The notes under the pieces were generated by a model. That model was not told where the DNA came from. It ran no database searches and saw nothing but the letters and a program-made list of their open reading frames with translations. Of a stretch of 64,000 nucleotides of DNA, positions 54,647-63,792 are shown piece by piece. How positions within the stretch are numbered: the stretch's first letter is position 1; each line of letters starts with the position of its first letter. Location: positions 124,001 through 188,000 of the forward strand of contig CAJUHR010000001.1 in NCBI GenBank assembly GCA_910586255.1. Direction: 5' to 3'. The translations under genes were made by a program, and so were the position numbers. The DNA comes from an uncultured Lachnospiraceae bacterium (GTDB lineage Bacteria > Bacillota > Clostridia > Lachnospirales > Lachnospiraceae).

Positions 54647-55505
54647 ATGAATACATTACCTATTAACACGATTATAAACACAGAATGTGTTGCGGAAATG
54701 AGAACATTTCCGGATTCGAGTATAGATTTAATCATTGCCGACCCTCCATACAATCTTTCAAAGGGAGGGGAATGGAAGTGGGATAATAGTGTTGAACTTC
54801 ATGGAATGGGGGGCAACTGGAATAAGGTTATGCAGGAGTGGGATAATTTTACATTTGAAACGTATATGATTTTCACAAAGGCGTGGCTTACTGAGGCAAA
54901 AAGAATCTTAAAACCTACCGCATCAATGTGGATTTTTGGCACTTATCATAATATTGGAATGATTAATGTTATTTGCCAGATGCTTGATATTGAAATTATT
55001 AATGAAGTAATATGGTATAAGAGAAATGCATTTCCTAACCTGGCCGGAAGAAGACTGACAGCCAGTCACGAAACGATCCTTTGGTGCAATAAAGGCGGAA
55101 AAAAGAGGGAATATTTTTTTGATTATGAATATTCAAAAAATGGGGATTTTTCATATGACGGTTTAAAAAAGCCTGGAAAGCAAATGCGAACAGTGTGGGA
55201 TATATCTAATAATAAAGAAAAAAGTGAGCTTGCGTATGGGAAGCATCCCACACAAAAGCCTCTTAAAATCATTGAAGCGAATGATTAAACTCACTTCTAA
55301 AAAAGGAGATACAATACTTACTCCTTTCTCTGGCTCAGGCAGTGAATGTGTTGCAGCAAAAATTACTGGAAGAAATTATATAGGAATTGAACTTGACAAG
55401 ACATATTGTGAAATCGCTAAAACACGCTTAGCCAATATTAAAGAAAATGAAGATCCATTAGAACAGCTCCATCTTGATCTGTCGGAAAGCGAGGCAGCTA
55501 AATGA
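54647..55505 (+). pseudogene. DNA methyltransferase (beta-class N4/N6), frameshifted
   Basis: Adenine- or cytosine-N4 methyltransferase with motif IV first (LIIADPPYNLSKGG) and motif I late (ILTPFSGSGSECVAAK), the beta order. The first frame ends at 55288 with KHPTQKPLKIIEAND; the next frame continues with MIKLTSKKGDTILTPF. Removing one A in GCGAATGATT near 55282 joins them as IEAMIKLTSKK, so this is a single-base frameshift between the substrate-binding part and the cofactor motif. Start at 54647 follows AAGGA. The stop overlaps the next gene (ATGA). Probably inactive. Confidence 0.85.
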
Positions 55506-55753
55506 AAAAACTAATACTCAATGAAAAAGAGCTTCGTAAGAGAATGATTGATTTAGATATTAAAACAATTAATGAGCTTTCTGTTAATTCGGGTGTATCA
55601 AAACCAACCATATACGAATATTTAAATGGAAAATCTCCTTTATCGGCCGCCTTTGCCCGTCTATGTGATTATCTTTGTGTTGATCCACAGGATATTTTGA
55701 AAGAAGCAAAAGAAGATTTGACGGAGGAATCGTATGTTCAAACCAGTAATTAA
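55502..55753 (+). CDS. Small XRE-type helix-turn-helix (controller) protein
   Basis: 83 residues with one Cro/C1-type domain (INELSVNSGVSKPTIYEYLN, then ARLCDYLCVDPQDILKE). Short regulators placed within a restriction-modification operon usually act as controller proteins that time nuclease expression. It overlaps the methyltransferase upstream by 4 bp and the next one by 20 bp. It is the only intact gene of the cassette. Confidence 0.8.
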   Translation: MKKLILNEKELRKRMIDLDIKTINELSVNSGVSKPTIYEYLNGKSPLSAAFARLCDYLCVDPQDILKEAKEDLTEESYVQTSN

Positions 55754-56537
55754 GTGGAGCGGCAGTAAACGAAGTCAATCTGCAAGGATAAAAGAATATT
55801 TACCAGAAAAATTCAATTGATATTATGAACCGTTTATTGGCGGTGGTTCCATGCTATATGCAATTAATCCTTCTAATGCCGTGTGTGGAGATATTTGCGA
55901 ACCTTTGATTGGTTTATGGAAAAAGATTAAAAACAATCCGATTGAATTGGCAGAGGCATACCGGATAAGATGGACAAAACTGCACACAGAAGGCTATCAG
56001 ATATATTATTCAATCCGGGATGATTTTAATAAAAACCATTATCCGGAAGATTTGCTTTTTTTGTCCAGAACATGTGTGAATGGTTTGATACGATTTAATG
56101 CAAATGGAGAGTTTAATAATTCCTTGCATCATACCCGTCCTGGGATATCTCCGGATAGTCTGGCTTCTATAATCATGGATTGGTCTAAGCATGTTCAGGG
56201 AGCGGAATTTATTGCCGGGGATTATACTGATATAACCACAGAAGCAAAAACGGGTGATCTGATATATCTGGACCCTCCATATTTTCATACGAAGGGTCGC
56301 TATTATGGTACGATTGATTTTGATGCCTTTCTTGACTATTTGGAGCAACTTAACAATAAAGGAATAAAATATATGCTTTCCTTTGACGGAATCAGGGGGG
56401 AAGATGATTTTACTGTCGCACTTCCCAAAGAATTGTATAAACGTCATGAGCTGATACCATCAGGCAACTCAAGTTTTAAAAAAGTGATGGATAAACAAAA
56501 GCTTCAGGTTTATGAGTCGCTTTACCTGAATTGGTAA
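55734..56537 (+). pseudogene. D12-class adenine DNA methyltransferase with premature stop
   Basis: Alpha-class (Dam-like) enzyme: N-terminal KWSGSKRSQ, motif I YYEPFIGGGSMLYA and motif IV LIYLDPPYFH (267 codons in all, a normal length). Codon 29 is TGA (55818-55820), just before YYEPF; an arginine CGA would fit the family. The frame downstream is open to 56537, but restarting at ATG 55851 would lose motif I. It ends one base from the convergent nuclease gene. Confidence 0.85.
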
Positions 56538-58579
56538 TCATGTGAGAATGAAACTGTTGCATCCGGAACCCAAAACGGCAGTGATAAGAAATTGCTTAAC
56601 AATACGTGCTTTTTCTGTGTTTGCAATTATGTTAATGTCCCAGCCTTGGCGTAAGGGCTCCATAACAAAAAGTAATTCACATTGACTGTTGCAAAATACA
56701 GTTGCAGGTGGCTGTGCCGCATTTTTTAGATATGCCGCTGCAGAAATAACTTCAAAGTTATCAAAGGAAACAAGGGAGGTGGATCATCTCCAGGATCCAA
56801 TACCCGGGCGGATAATGCGCTCTACATTGGGAATGAAATCCATTAATCGCTTTAGATAATTGATAAGCCGTGATCCAACGTCAGGCTCTAAATCTATGGA
56901 TTTTTCTTTGGATTCTATGGAAATCAATAATGGTTTTTCAAAGACGCCAAACAGTTCTATAATGTGGTCGGGACGTTTACCATCTATGTCATTGCTAACG
57001 CGAGGTAAAGACAGCCATCTTTTCTCGCTATTTCCATCAAGTATAGAAAAGCCGCTCCAATCACCGCCGGGAGGATTACACATGCCTTCAAAACAAATAT
57101 TGTTTAGAATATGAGCAAACAGGTAATGGATCCCCGTATCAACATCATCCTCATGGTAATTTTGTGGAATACTTGAGAAAGCGATTCTTTTTAATCCGTT
57201 TGTATTTTGAGGTATTGCGGTGTACTCTTGTTTTAATGCACTTGTGTCAAGCAAAGTTTCTGCATGATTGATATGTGCTCTCAGGATTGGAACATCAAGC
57301 ACAACATAGTTGCTCAAAGCTAAAATGGATTTCCATAAACCATTTGAACGTGCCAGGGCTCGGGGATTATTCAAAAGGAGCTGATAATTGCTATAGAATA
57401 CCGGCCCGTAAATGTACGCCATGATCTCGGAATCATGGGAGGACAGCATTGTGGCAAATGGTAAAAGACCGCGGTCGGGCCGGTTATCATCACCTTTTGG
57501 CTTAAATCCTTTCAACAGGCACAAAATTAAATCTTTATCGGTATTCCCGATTTTGTCAATAATCTGACTGCTGAAGGAGGGTAAATATTTTGAAGCTGTT
57601 CTGCAAACATCGGTCTTTGATTTGCCGGAATAATACCAAAGGGTAAATCTCTTGCAGCCAGGCCAATACTATATTCATCAATCAGATTTAAGACCTGTGG
57701 GGATTTTCCGTGATGTCCTTTTTCTGTAATTATTTTATGGAAATTGAATGTTGAATTTTCAATGGAAAAGCGGATAATACCTTGATGATAAGTATAGAGC
57801 CGCCTCCATTGTGTTCCAGAAAAATTCCGATTACTATTAAAACGCTTTGACAAGAATAGTACCACATTCAAGTTTTTACGCATAATTTCAGCTTCTTCCG
57901 TTGACGTATCAAGACCGCACATCTTTTTCACCATATATGCTGCCATCTCTTTATCGGCAAAGTCATTTTCGTCAAAATCATGTAATTGGTAGTCAGCTGT
58001 TTTGTCAAATTCCTCTGAACGTACATAGACCTGAGCCACAAAGTTATTTGAATTTCTGGAAAAATTTATATAACTATATGGCACAGCGGCATTTGGAAAA
58101 CGAAGAGCTTTCCTTACACGTGTTGAACTGTCCAATTCATATTTTACAAAATCAACTATGTAAAGATAGGGACATCCGGTTCGGCCTGTAGAGAAAGCAC
58201 GGCCGCTTCTTTGCCATGCCTGGTTCCCGGCTTGGAGTGTACTGCAAAATTCAAGCGCATATAAAATGGTTTCCCAGGAATCATCAATTTTTGTTACGAT
58301 TGCATCGGGGGTTTCATCAAGAAAGCTGCCATTTTCTCTGAGTGGGTCAAATATATTACCTTCCCATCGATTGCGGCCTGCTTTATTAAACCCAGGGAGC
58401 AGTTCAATGATCCAGCTGTAATTATTTCCGGCATAGGAAAATTCTATATCAATGCATATGGTAGATGGCGAAACCAAAAAGGCACTATATTGATATAGTT
58501 TTACCTGGCTGATAATAATATTAAGAAGCCTTTCACACTCTACAATATTGTCACCATGTATTCTAAAAATATTTGTCAT
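56538..58579 (-). pseudogene. Putative restriction endonuclease (PD-(D/E)XK), frameshift plus stop
   Basis: Reads as one gene of about 680 codons. Part 1 (58579 to 57527, 350 residues) holds PDAIVTKIDD and ALEFCSTLQAGNQAWQRSGR, a nuclease-like core with a possible active-site Glu. Part 2 is in another frame with no own start (it opens at 57524 with a TTG) and continues back as DKIGNTDKDLILCLL; it carries a canonical RPDHIIELFG...ISIESKE motif (PD at 56967-56972, Lys at 56907-56909). A TGA at 56784-56786 interrupts it, yet the frame goes on for 81 more codons (ISAAAYLKNAAQPPATVF, then LLFVMEPLRQGWDINI) to a stop at 56538, abutting the methyltransferase end. I do not recognise a named family. 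Confidence 0.7.
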
Positions 58580-58683
58580 AAAGTGATCTCCCTTTTTTTA
58601 TCTCACAAAAAGTCTGTCAGCTTAATAAAAATCCCGCCTTTTAGCGGCTTTTGTTGTCTCTTCATAGGATTGTTTTGGAAGTT

Positions 58684-58712
58684 ATGGTAACATAAACTCC
58701 TGAAAATTTCAA
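58684..58712 (-). promoter_or_regulatory. Possible promoter of the nuclease gene
   Basis: Minus-strand TTGAAA (58707-58712), 17-bp spacer, TACCAT (58684-58689), about 105 bp before the ATG, which is itself preceded by AAGGGAG. Confidence 0.45.
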
Positions 58713-58758
58713 GTTTGTGTTATTGACACTAAAAACTTTTGATTTTAGGAATTTTATA

Positions 58759-58924
58759 ATACGATAGTTACAGTTCACGGGGCGGGGAAAAACGGATAAA
58801 AGCAGGCGTCAAGCTTGCTTGTAAGACTGATTTTATCCGTTTTTCCACATCGGGCGAACGCACGATGCTTCTTGTTCGGCAGCGCCGGACAAGAAGATGC
58901 CCCCGTGAACAGTAACATACGATA
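58759..58924. mobile_element. 150-bp MITE A with 8-bp target duplication
   Basis: Element 58767-58916 ends in GTTACAGTTCACGGGG and CCCCGTGAACAGTAAC (inverted, 15/16 match). It is flanked by the direct repeat ATACGATA (58759-58766 and 58917-58924). Inside are nested inverted repeats: GGAAAAACGGATAAAA with TTTTATCCGTTTTTCC, and CTTCTTGTTCGGC with GCCGGACAAGAAG. It has no coding capacity. A truncated inverted copy lies at 11683-11776. Confidence 0.88.
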
Positions 58925-59023
58925 TACAAGAAAATGAGACAGAGCATAAATACTGCCGAACTTTTTGCTCTCTTTAGAATGTTTCCGGACTTGTATTTTT
59001 TTCTAAAAAACAGTATACTGAGG

Positions 59024-59220
59024 AAAGCACTGGGGGTCAGAATATCTTTTGATCCCTCTGATACCGGATTGCTCCGCACTTTGTGCTCCCGCAATCCTCA
59101 AAAACATTCAAAATTCGCCCTAATCGGGCTGCTTTTTCATGTTTTTGACGGGTCCCAAGTTCAAAAATCCTCTTGCAGGCAAGCTTGCATCGGATTTTGG
59201 AACTTTTGACCCTGGTATTA
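59024..59220 (+). repeat. Dispersed repeat B (longer copy) upstream of the hemC fusion
   Basis: About 197 bp. 59033-59168 matches the reverse complement of 9955-10090. Degenerate GGGTCA-containing termini lie at both ends (CTGGGGGTCAGAA on the left; CTTTTGACCCTGGTATTA on the right), related to the ends of element C. Both copies contain the same short open frame (DPSDTGLLRTL), which I take as a by-product of the repeat. Confidence 0.75.
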
Positions 59221-59224
59221 TAAA
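59197..59224 (+). promoter_or_regulatory. Probable promoter of the hemC fusion, at the edge of repeat B
   Basis: TTGGAA, 16-bp spacer, TATAAA. The -10 spans the end of repeat B, so the element may provide the promoter. Transcription would start about 25 bp before the ATG. Confidence 0.5.
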
Positions 59225-59254
59225 ATATGGGCAGGGGAAGGTAGAGAAGAAAAG

Positions 59255-61669
59255 ATGAAACTTCGCATAGGAACAAGAAAAAGCAGATTAGCCATGGTGC
59301 AGACAGAGCTGGTTAGAGATGAGATTCTGGCTCGTTTCCCGGATGTGGAGACAGAGCTGGTGCCCATCAGCACCAAGGGCGATAAGCATCTGGATCGGTC
59401 GCTGACCAGCTTTGGTGGAAAGGGAGTGTTCACAAAGGAGCTGGAGGAGGCCCTTTTGCAGGGGGAGATTGACCTGGCAGTTCACAGTGCCAAGGATATG
59501 CCCATGGAGCTTCCGAAAGGGCTGGCCCTGGGTGCGGTGCTTCCCAGAGAGGATCCAAGGGACGTGCTGGTGACCTTAAACGGGACTTTGGCCAAGGAGT
59601 TGCCGGAGGGAAGCGTGATCGGAACCAGCAGCCTGCGGCGGGAACTTGAGATCCGGCAGATGAATCCTCAGGTGAAGGTTAAGCTGCTGCGGGGAAATGT
59701 GCAGACCAGGCTGAAACGGCTTGAGGAGGGGGAATACGATGGGATCCTGTTAGCCGCGGCCGGACTCAAACGGCTGGGGCTTTTGGAGCAGCAGGGACTT
59801 TTTTTTGAGTATCTGGATGCGAGAGACTTTATCCCTGCCGCGGGGCAGGGGATTTTGGCAGTGGAGATCCGGCAGGGAGAGCTGGATTTTTTGATGGCCG
59901 CCATCCACTCGGCGGAGGCGGCCGCCATGCTTGAGGCGGAGCGGCGGTATCTGATGCTTCTGGGAGGGAGCTGCAATGCTCCCTGCGGAGCTTATTGTCG
60001 GACAGAAAAGGATCGTTTGATGATGTCGGTCATGTTTGCCAGAGACGGAGTGCATCCGGTCTTTTGCGAGAAGATCAGGAAGCTTGAGAAGGGCAGTGAC
60101 GGGAAAGTGCAGCAGGAGCTTACAGAGCAGGCAATGGCCTTGGCAGAGGAGCTGGCCCGGCAGGTGCGGCTGCAGCCGGTGTCCTTAGTGGGGGCAGGGC
60201 CGGGGGATGCGGGGCTTTTTACCCGGAAGGGGCTGGAGTGTGTCCGAAAGGCGGATGTGATTGTCTATGACAATCTGATCTCCGGTTCCATTCTCAATGA
60301 GGCCCGGCTGGATGCGGAATTGATCTATGCAGGGAAGCGTTCCAGCAATCATCATCTGACCCAGGAGGAGATCAACTCTCTTCTGGTGGAGCAGGCGTTT
60401 CTTGGAAAATATGTGGTTCGATTAAAGGGTGGGGATCCCTTTATTTTCGGGCGGGGCGGAGAGGAAGCCCTTGCCCTGGCCGAAAATGGGATTCCATTTC
60501 AGGTGGTGCCGGGAATATCTTCCTCCTACAGTGTTCCTGCCTACGGAGGAATCCCGGTGACCCAGCGTGGGATGGCCTCCTCCTTCCATGTGATTACCGG
60601 CCATGAGGGGGCCGGGAAGAACCGGGAGGTATTGGATTATGCCACGCTGGCCAGGGAGGAGGGCACATTGATTTTCCTTATGGGCCTTAAGAATCTGGGA
60701 AAGATTGCAGAGCAGCTTTTGGCCTGGGGAAAGGATAAAAATACGCCGGCGGCGGTGATCCAGCAGGGGACTACGTCCGGGCAGAAAAAGGTGATTTCCA
60801 CGCTGGAGCATGTGGAGGAGGCGGCAAGGCAGGCAGGGATAGAGACTCCGGCCATTACGGTGGTGGGCGCCGTGGTGGGGCTGGAGGAAAAGCTGGACTG
60901 GTTCGGCAAAGGGCCTCTCTCCGGCAGGCGGGTGCTGGTGACCGGAAGCCGGTATGTGGCCGGGGAGACTGAAGCAGCGCTTAAGCCCTACGGGGCGGAG
61001 ACCGTGTCCGTCAGCGTGGTGGAGAGCCGCCTTCTGTGGACGGAGAAGATACGGGATGCCCTGGATCATCTTGGGGATTATCAGTGGCTGGTCTTTACCA
61101 GCGGCAACGGGGTGGATCTGTTTTTTGAGCTTTTGCGGCAGCAGGATATCGATCTGCGCAGGCTGATGCATGCGAAATTTGCCGTGGTGGGGAAAAAGAC
61201 GGCCGCGGCCTTAAGGCGCCACGGATTTTCCTGTGACTTTGTGCCATCGGGATTTTCCGGGGCAGATTTGGCCAGGGAATGGATTCCTGCTCTTTTGAAG
61301 GAAGAACGAGTGTTGCTTCTTCGGGCCAGGGACGGCTCTTTGGTGTTGGCGAAACAGCTTGCCAGGGCGGAGGTGAGCTTTGATGATGTGCCGGTATATG
61401 AGACCTGGGTGGATGAACGGCGAAGGGAAGAATTGAACCGTGTGATCCGGGAAGTGGATTATGTGACGGTCGCCAGCGGCTCGGCAGTGCGGGCTTTGTG
61501 TAAAATGGTGGAGAATGTGGCTGATCTGAAGGCAAAGGTGATTTCCATCGGCCCGTCCACCACCGAGACGGCAAAGGAGCTGGGGCTGCCGATATGGAAG
61601 ACTGCGGCGGAATATACCTCAGAGGGGATGGCGGCAGTGATTCTGGCAGACAACATTGGCGGAAAATAA
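59255..61669 (+). CDS. hemC-cobA-hemD: Trifunctional HemC-CobA-HemD fusion (uroporphyrinogen III synthesis and methylation)
   Basis: 804 residues carrying three enzymes in series. HemC, porphobilinogen deaminase (1-300): GTRKSRLAMVQTELV, GTSSLRRELEIRQ and the cofactor Cys in GGSCNAPCGAYC (near 238). CobA, uroporphyrinogen III C-methyltransferase (about 307-550): VGAGPGDAGLFTRKGLE, RLKGGDPFIFGRGGEE and VPGISSSYSVPAYGGIPVT. HemD, uroporphyrinogen III synthase (about 556-804): VFTSGNGVDLFFE, GPSTTETAKELGL. Together they convert porphobilinogen to precorrin-2, the siroheme and cobalamin branch. CobA-HemD fusions are common in clostridia; the added HemC is less usual. Overlaps the next gene by one base. 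Confidence 0.95.
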   Translation: MKLRIGTRKSRLAMVQTELVRDEILARFPDVETELVPISTKGDKHLDRSLTSFGGKGVFTKELEEALLQGEIDLAVHSAKDMPMELPKGLALGAVLPREDPRDVLVTLNGTLAKELPEGSVIGTSSLRRELEIRQMNPQVKVKLLRGNVQTRLKRLEEGEYDGILLAAAGLKRLGLLEQQGLFFEYLDARDFIPAAGQGILAVEIRQGELDFLMAAIHSAEAAAMLEAERRYLMLLGGSCNAPCGAYCRTEKDRLMMSVMFARDGVHPVFCEKIRKLEKGSDGKVQQELTEQAMALAEELARQVRLQPVSLVGAGPGDAGLFTRKGLECVRKADVIVYDNLISGSILNEARLDAELIYAGKRSSNHHLTQEEINSLLVEQAFLGKYVVRLKGGDPFIFGRGGEEALALAENGIPFQVVPGISSSYSVPAYGGIPVTQRGMASSFHVITGHEGAGKNREVLDYATLAREEGTLIFLMGLKNLGKIAEQLLAWGKDKNTPAAVIQQGTTSGQKKVISTLEHVEEAARQAGIETPAITVVGAVVGLEEKLDWFGKGPLSGRRVLVTGSRYVAGETEAALKPYGAETVSVSVVESRLLWTEKIRDALDHLGDYQWLVFTSGNGVDLFFELLRQQDIDLRRLMHAKFAVVGKKTAAALRRHGFSCDFVPSGFSGADLAREWIPALLKEERVLLLRARDGSLVLAKQLARAEVSFDDVPVYETWVDERRREELNRVIREVDYVTVASGSAVRALCKMVENVADLKAKVISIGPSTTETAKELGLPIWKTAAEYTSEGMAAVILADNIGGK

Positions 61670-62274
61670 TGGTCACAGAAAAGAGGCAGAATCCGTGGAT
61701 AAGTCGGAGGAGAAAAGAGGCACAGTCAGTGAATATGGCGGAGAATGAGAAAAAACAGGCCCCGGCCAAATCAGATAAGCCTGGGAAAGAGACACAGGCC
61801 CCGGAGGAAGGAGCATATTTTCCTCTGTTCTTCAGCCTGAAGGAGAAAACGGTTCTGGTTGTGGGGGCCGGAAAAATAGCTGCCCGCCGGGCCCTATCAC
61901 TGGCAGAGTTTGAAGCCAATGTGCTGGTAATTGCCCCGGACGGCGCCGGGCAAATGGATGAGATGGCCCGGGAAGGTATGGTGCGCTGGGAGAAAAGACA
62001 TTTTGAAGACCGGGATGTGGAGGGCTGCTGGCTGGCAGTTGCGGCAACCGATGATCCGGCGGTCAATGAGCAGGTGGTGAGACTTTGCAGGGAGAGACGA
62101 ATTCTGGTAAACCATGCAGGAGATAAGAGCCAGTGTGACTTTTATTTTCCCGGGACGGCCAGAGATGGGAATCTGGTGGTCGGAGTCACAGCCTCGGGAA
62201 AGGACCATCGTCTGGCAGCACAGGCAACAAGACAGCTAAAGGTTTGGATAAAACAGCTTCATAAAGAAAATTGA
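61669..62274 (+). CDS. Precorrin-2 dehydrogenase (siroheme synthase, Met8/CysG-N type)
   Basis: 201 residues. An NAD-binding Rossmann domain (YFPLFFSLKEKTVLVVGAGK, then ARRALSLAEFEANV) with the Asp-containing LVNHAGDKSQCDFYFPG typical of this family oxidises precorrin-2 to sirohydrochlorin and may also insert iron. The start at 61669 overlaps the upstream stop (TAATG); an ATG at 61735 is possible and would remove a hydrophilic leader. Completes most of the siroheme route needed by AsrC; upstream genes for porphobilinogen are not in this window. Confidence 0.9.
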   Translation: MVTEKRQNPWISRRRKEAQSVNMAENEKKQAPAKSDKPGKETQAPEEGAYFPLFFSLKEKTVLVVGAGKIAARRALSLAEFEANVLVIAPDGAGQMDEMAREGMVRWEKRHFEDRDVEGCWLAVAATDDPAVNEQVVRLCRERRILVNHAGDKSQCDFYFPGTARDGNLVVGVTASGKDHRLAAQATRQLKVWIKQLHKEN

Positions 62275-62299
62275 ATTTTCAAGGCAACTTTACAGTAAA

Positions 62300-62329
62300 A
62301 TGGCAGGAGCAAAATTTTGCTCCTGCCAT
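62300..62329 (-). terminator. 30-bp perfect palindrome, terminator of the DUF1266 gene
   Basis: ATGGCAGGAGCAAAA pairs with TTTTGCTCCTGCCAT. On the minus strand TTTTACTG follows, so it best serves the lipoprotein gene, and it may also stop the convergent siroheme operon. Confidence 0.82.
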
Positions 62330-62349
62330 CACGGATTTCTGAAGATTTC

Positions 62350-63582
62350 TTACCAGGTTTTTTCCAGATTCATCTTGAAATCAACGGCATAAGGATTGTC
62401 GCCTGCGGCCTTTAGATCTTCATAGATGGCTCGGCGCTCCTGGCTGTCGCCGCCGGCCCAGTATTCATAACCCCGCAGATAGCTGTCGATCAAGTCATCC
62501 CAGGATTCAAATAAGGGCTGCATGGTCTGGGCGATCTCCAGGGACTTGTCCAGGGCCTCCTGCTCCGTGTAATACCCGGCGGTAAAGTAGTAGCCAAGAA
62601 GATTCATGGCCCGGCAGTAATCCCATCCGGAAATGGCATTTTCACCGAACTGGGTGTACATGCCGTAAGCATTGGCATAGGTCTGAGCTTCCTCGTCATC
62701 AAAGCTGTACTCATCGGTCAGGAGAGTGATCAGCTCCTCGGTTGGGGTGTCGGCAGTGACGCCAACGCCCTCCAGGGTCTGCATGTTTTCCACAAAGTCG
62801 GCCCGGTGCCCTTCCGTCAGGATCCAGTCTAAAGTCTCATCGGCGGTGGCCCGGTCTGTCACATCCCACCACTCTGTAAGAAGCTGCTGGATGGTTGCCG
62901 CGGATTCATCATTGGCGGGAACACCTCCAAACAGGTTGTAATCCCAGTTGTTTGCTTTTGTCAGGATTGCGTAGGAGGCATTGAACCAGCGGATCGTGTC
63001 GCTCATTTCGGAGGTGAAGTTGTCCTCAATTTCCGGCGCTTCCTCGTGGAACTTGCTGCAGGATGCCTTAAAGGAGGTAATATCGCCGTCCTTTAAATTG
63101 TTGGCAACATAGCTGAGAGCATAGTAAGCGTAATCGGTTTCGCCGTATATCAGATAGGCGCCTCCGGTTGCCCCATCGGCCGTCATCTTGCAGGTGAAGG
63201 CAGATATATTGCTCATCCCAGGGATGGAAGGGACCTCGGCATCCTTTTTGTCAGAGACATTATAGTTGCTTTCCAGAAGGGTAGTCACTTCCTCCATGGA
63301 CCCTGCAAGTGCATTGGAGCCGGATTTGGGGAATTGCATGAGAATGGCGGCCTTGTCCCCCTTCTTGGTTCCGGCGCCCAGCCAGCAGTCCATCTGCAGA
63401 TCCTCTTCCTGCCAGTCCTGATTAAGATAGATGGATGCGGTTTTGTCCGGGGTGGAGAATTCCTTCATTTTTGACAGGTAATCCTCCTGGGATTTGGCGC
63501 CGCAGCCCTGCAGGATTGCAGCAGCAGACAGGGCAGTCAGGCAAAACACCAGGGCCTGATGCCGGTTCTTTTGGGTAAACAT
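62350..63582 (-). CDS. DUF1266 domain lipoprotein
   Basis: 410 residues with a signal peptide and lipobox ILQGC, so it is tethered outside the membrane. The C-terminal region (about 210-395) matches DUF1266: GWDYCRAMNLLGYYFTAGYY, then LFESWDDLIDSYLRGYEYW. The N-terminal part (about 30-190) resembles no domain I know. The start at 63582 follows GAGGAGG; the longer frame to 63621 lacks a site. The biochemical role is unknown. Confidence 0.85.
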   Translation of the reverse strand: MFTQKNRHQALVFCLTALSAAAILQGCGAKSQEDYLSKMKEFSTPDKTASIYLNQDWQEEDLQMDCWLGAGTKKGDKAAILMQFPKSGSNALAGSMEEVTTLLESNYNVSDKKDAEVPSIPGMSNISAFTCKMTADGATGGAYLIYGETDYAYYALSYVANNLKDGDITSFKASCSKFHEEAPEIEDNFTSEMSDTIRWFNASYAILTKANNWDYNLFGGVPANDESAATIQQLLTEWWDVTDRATADETLDWILTEGHRADFVENMQTLEGVGVTADTPTEELITLLTDEYSFDDEEAQTYANAYGMYTQFGENAISGWDYCRAMNLLGYYFTAGYYTEQEALDKSLEIAQTMQPLFESWDDLIDSYLRGYEYWAGGDSQERRAIYEDLKAAGDNPYAVDFKMNLEKTW

Positions 63583-63697
63583 AAATTTTCCTCCTCTTTT
63601 TATATTGAACCCCTCGGACAAAAAGCTCCGGGGGTGTTCCTCCTTTCGGTCAAGACTGACCGGAAAATCAGTAAAAGCATTTATTTGTATTAACTAC

Positions 63698-63763
63698 ACA
63701 AAAAGGCCAGCACCCACCCGGAAATCCGGGCTCGGTATATTTATATACCAGGATGCTGGCCTT
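63698..63763 (-). terminator. Terminator of the last gene
   Basis: AAGGCCAGCA pairs with TGCTGGCCTT over a long branched loop containing CCCGGAAATCCGGG and GGTATATTTATATACC; on the minus strand TTTTTGTG follows. Confidence 0.82.
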
Positions 63764-63792
63764 GATTGCTCATCTATTCGATGCAGATACTC

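Noticed and set aside
55734..56786. TGA codons in the D12 methyltransferase and the nuclease read as selenocysteine or recoded
   Set aside because: Neither position is a cysteine-like redox site, no selenocysteine hairpin is evident after them, and the same cassette carries frameshifts, so decay explains it better.
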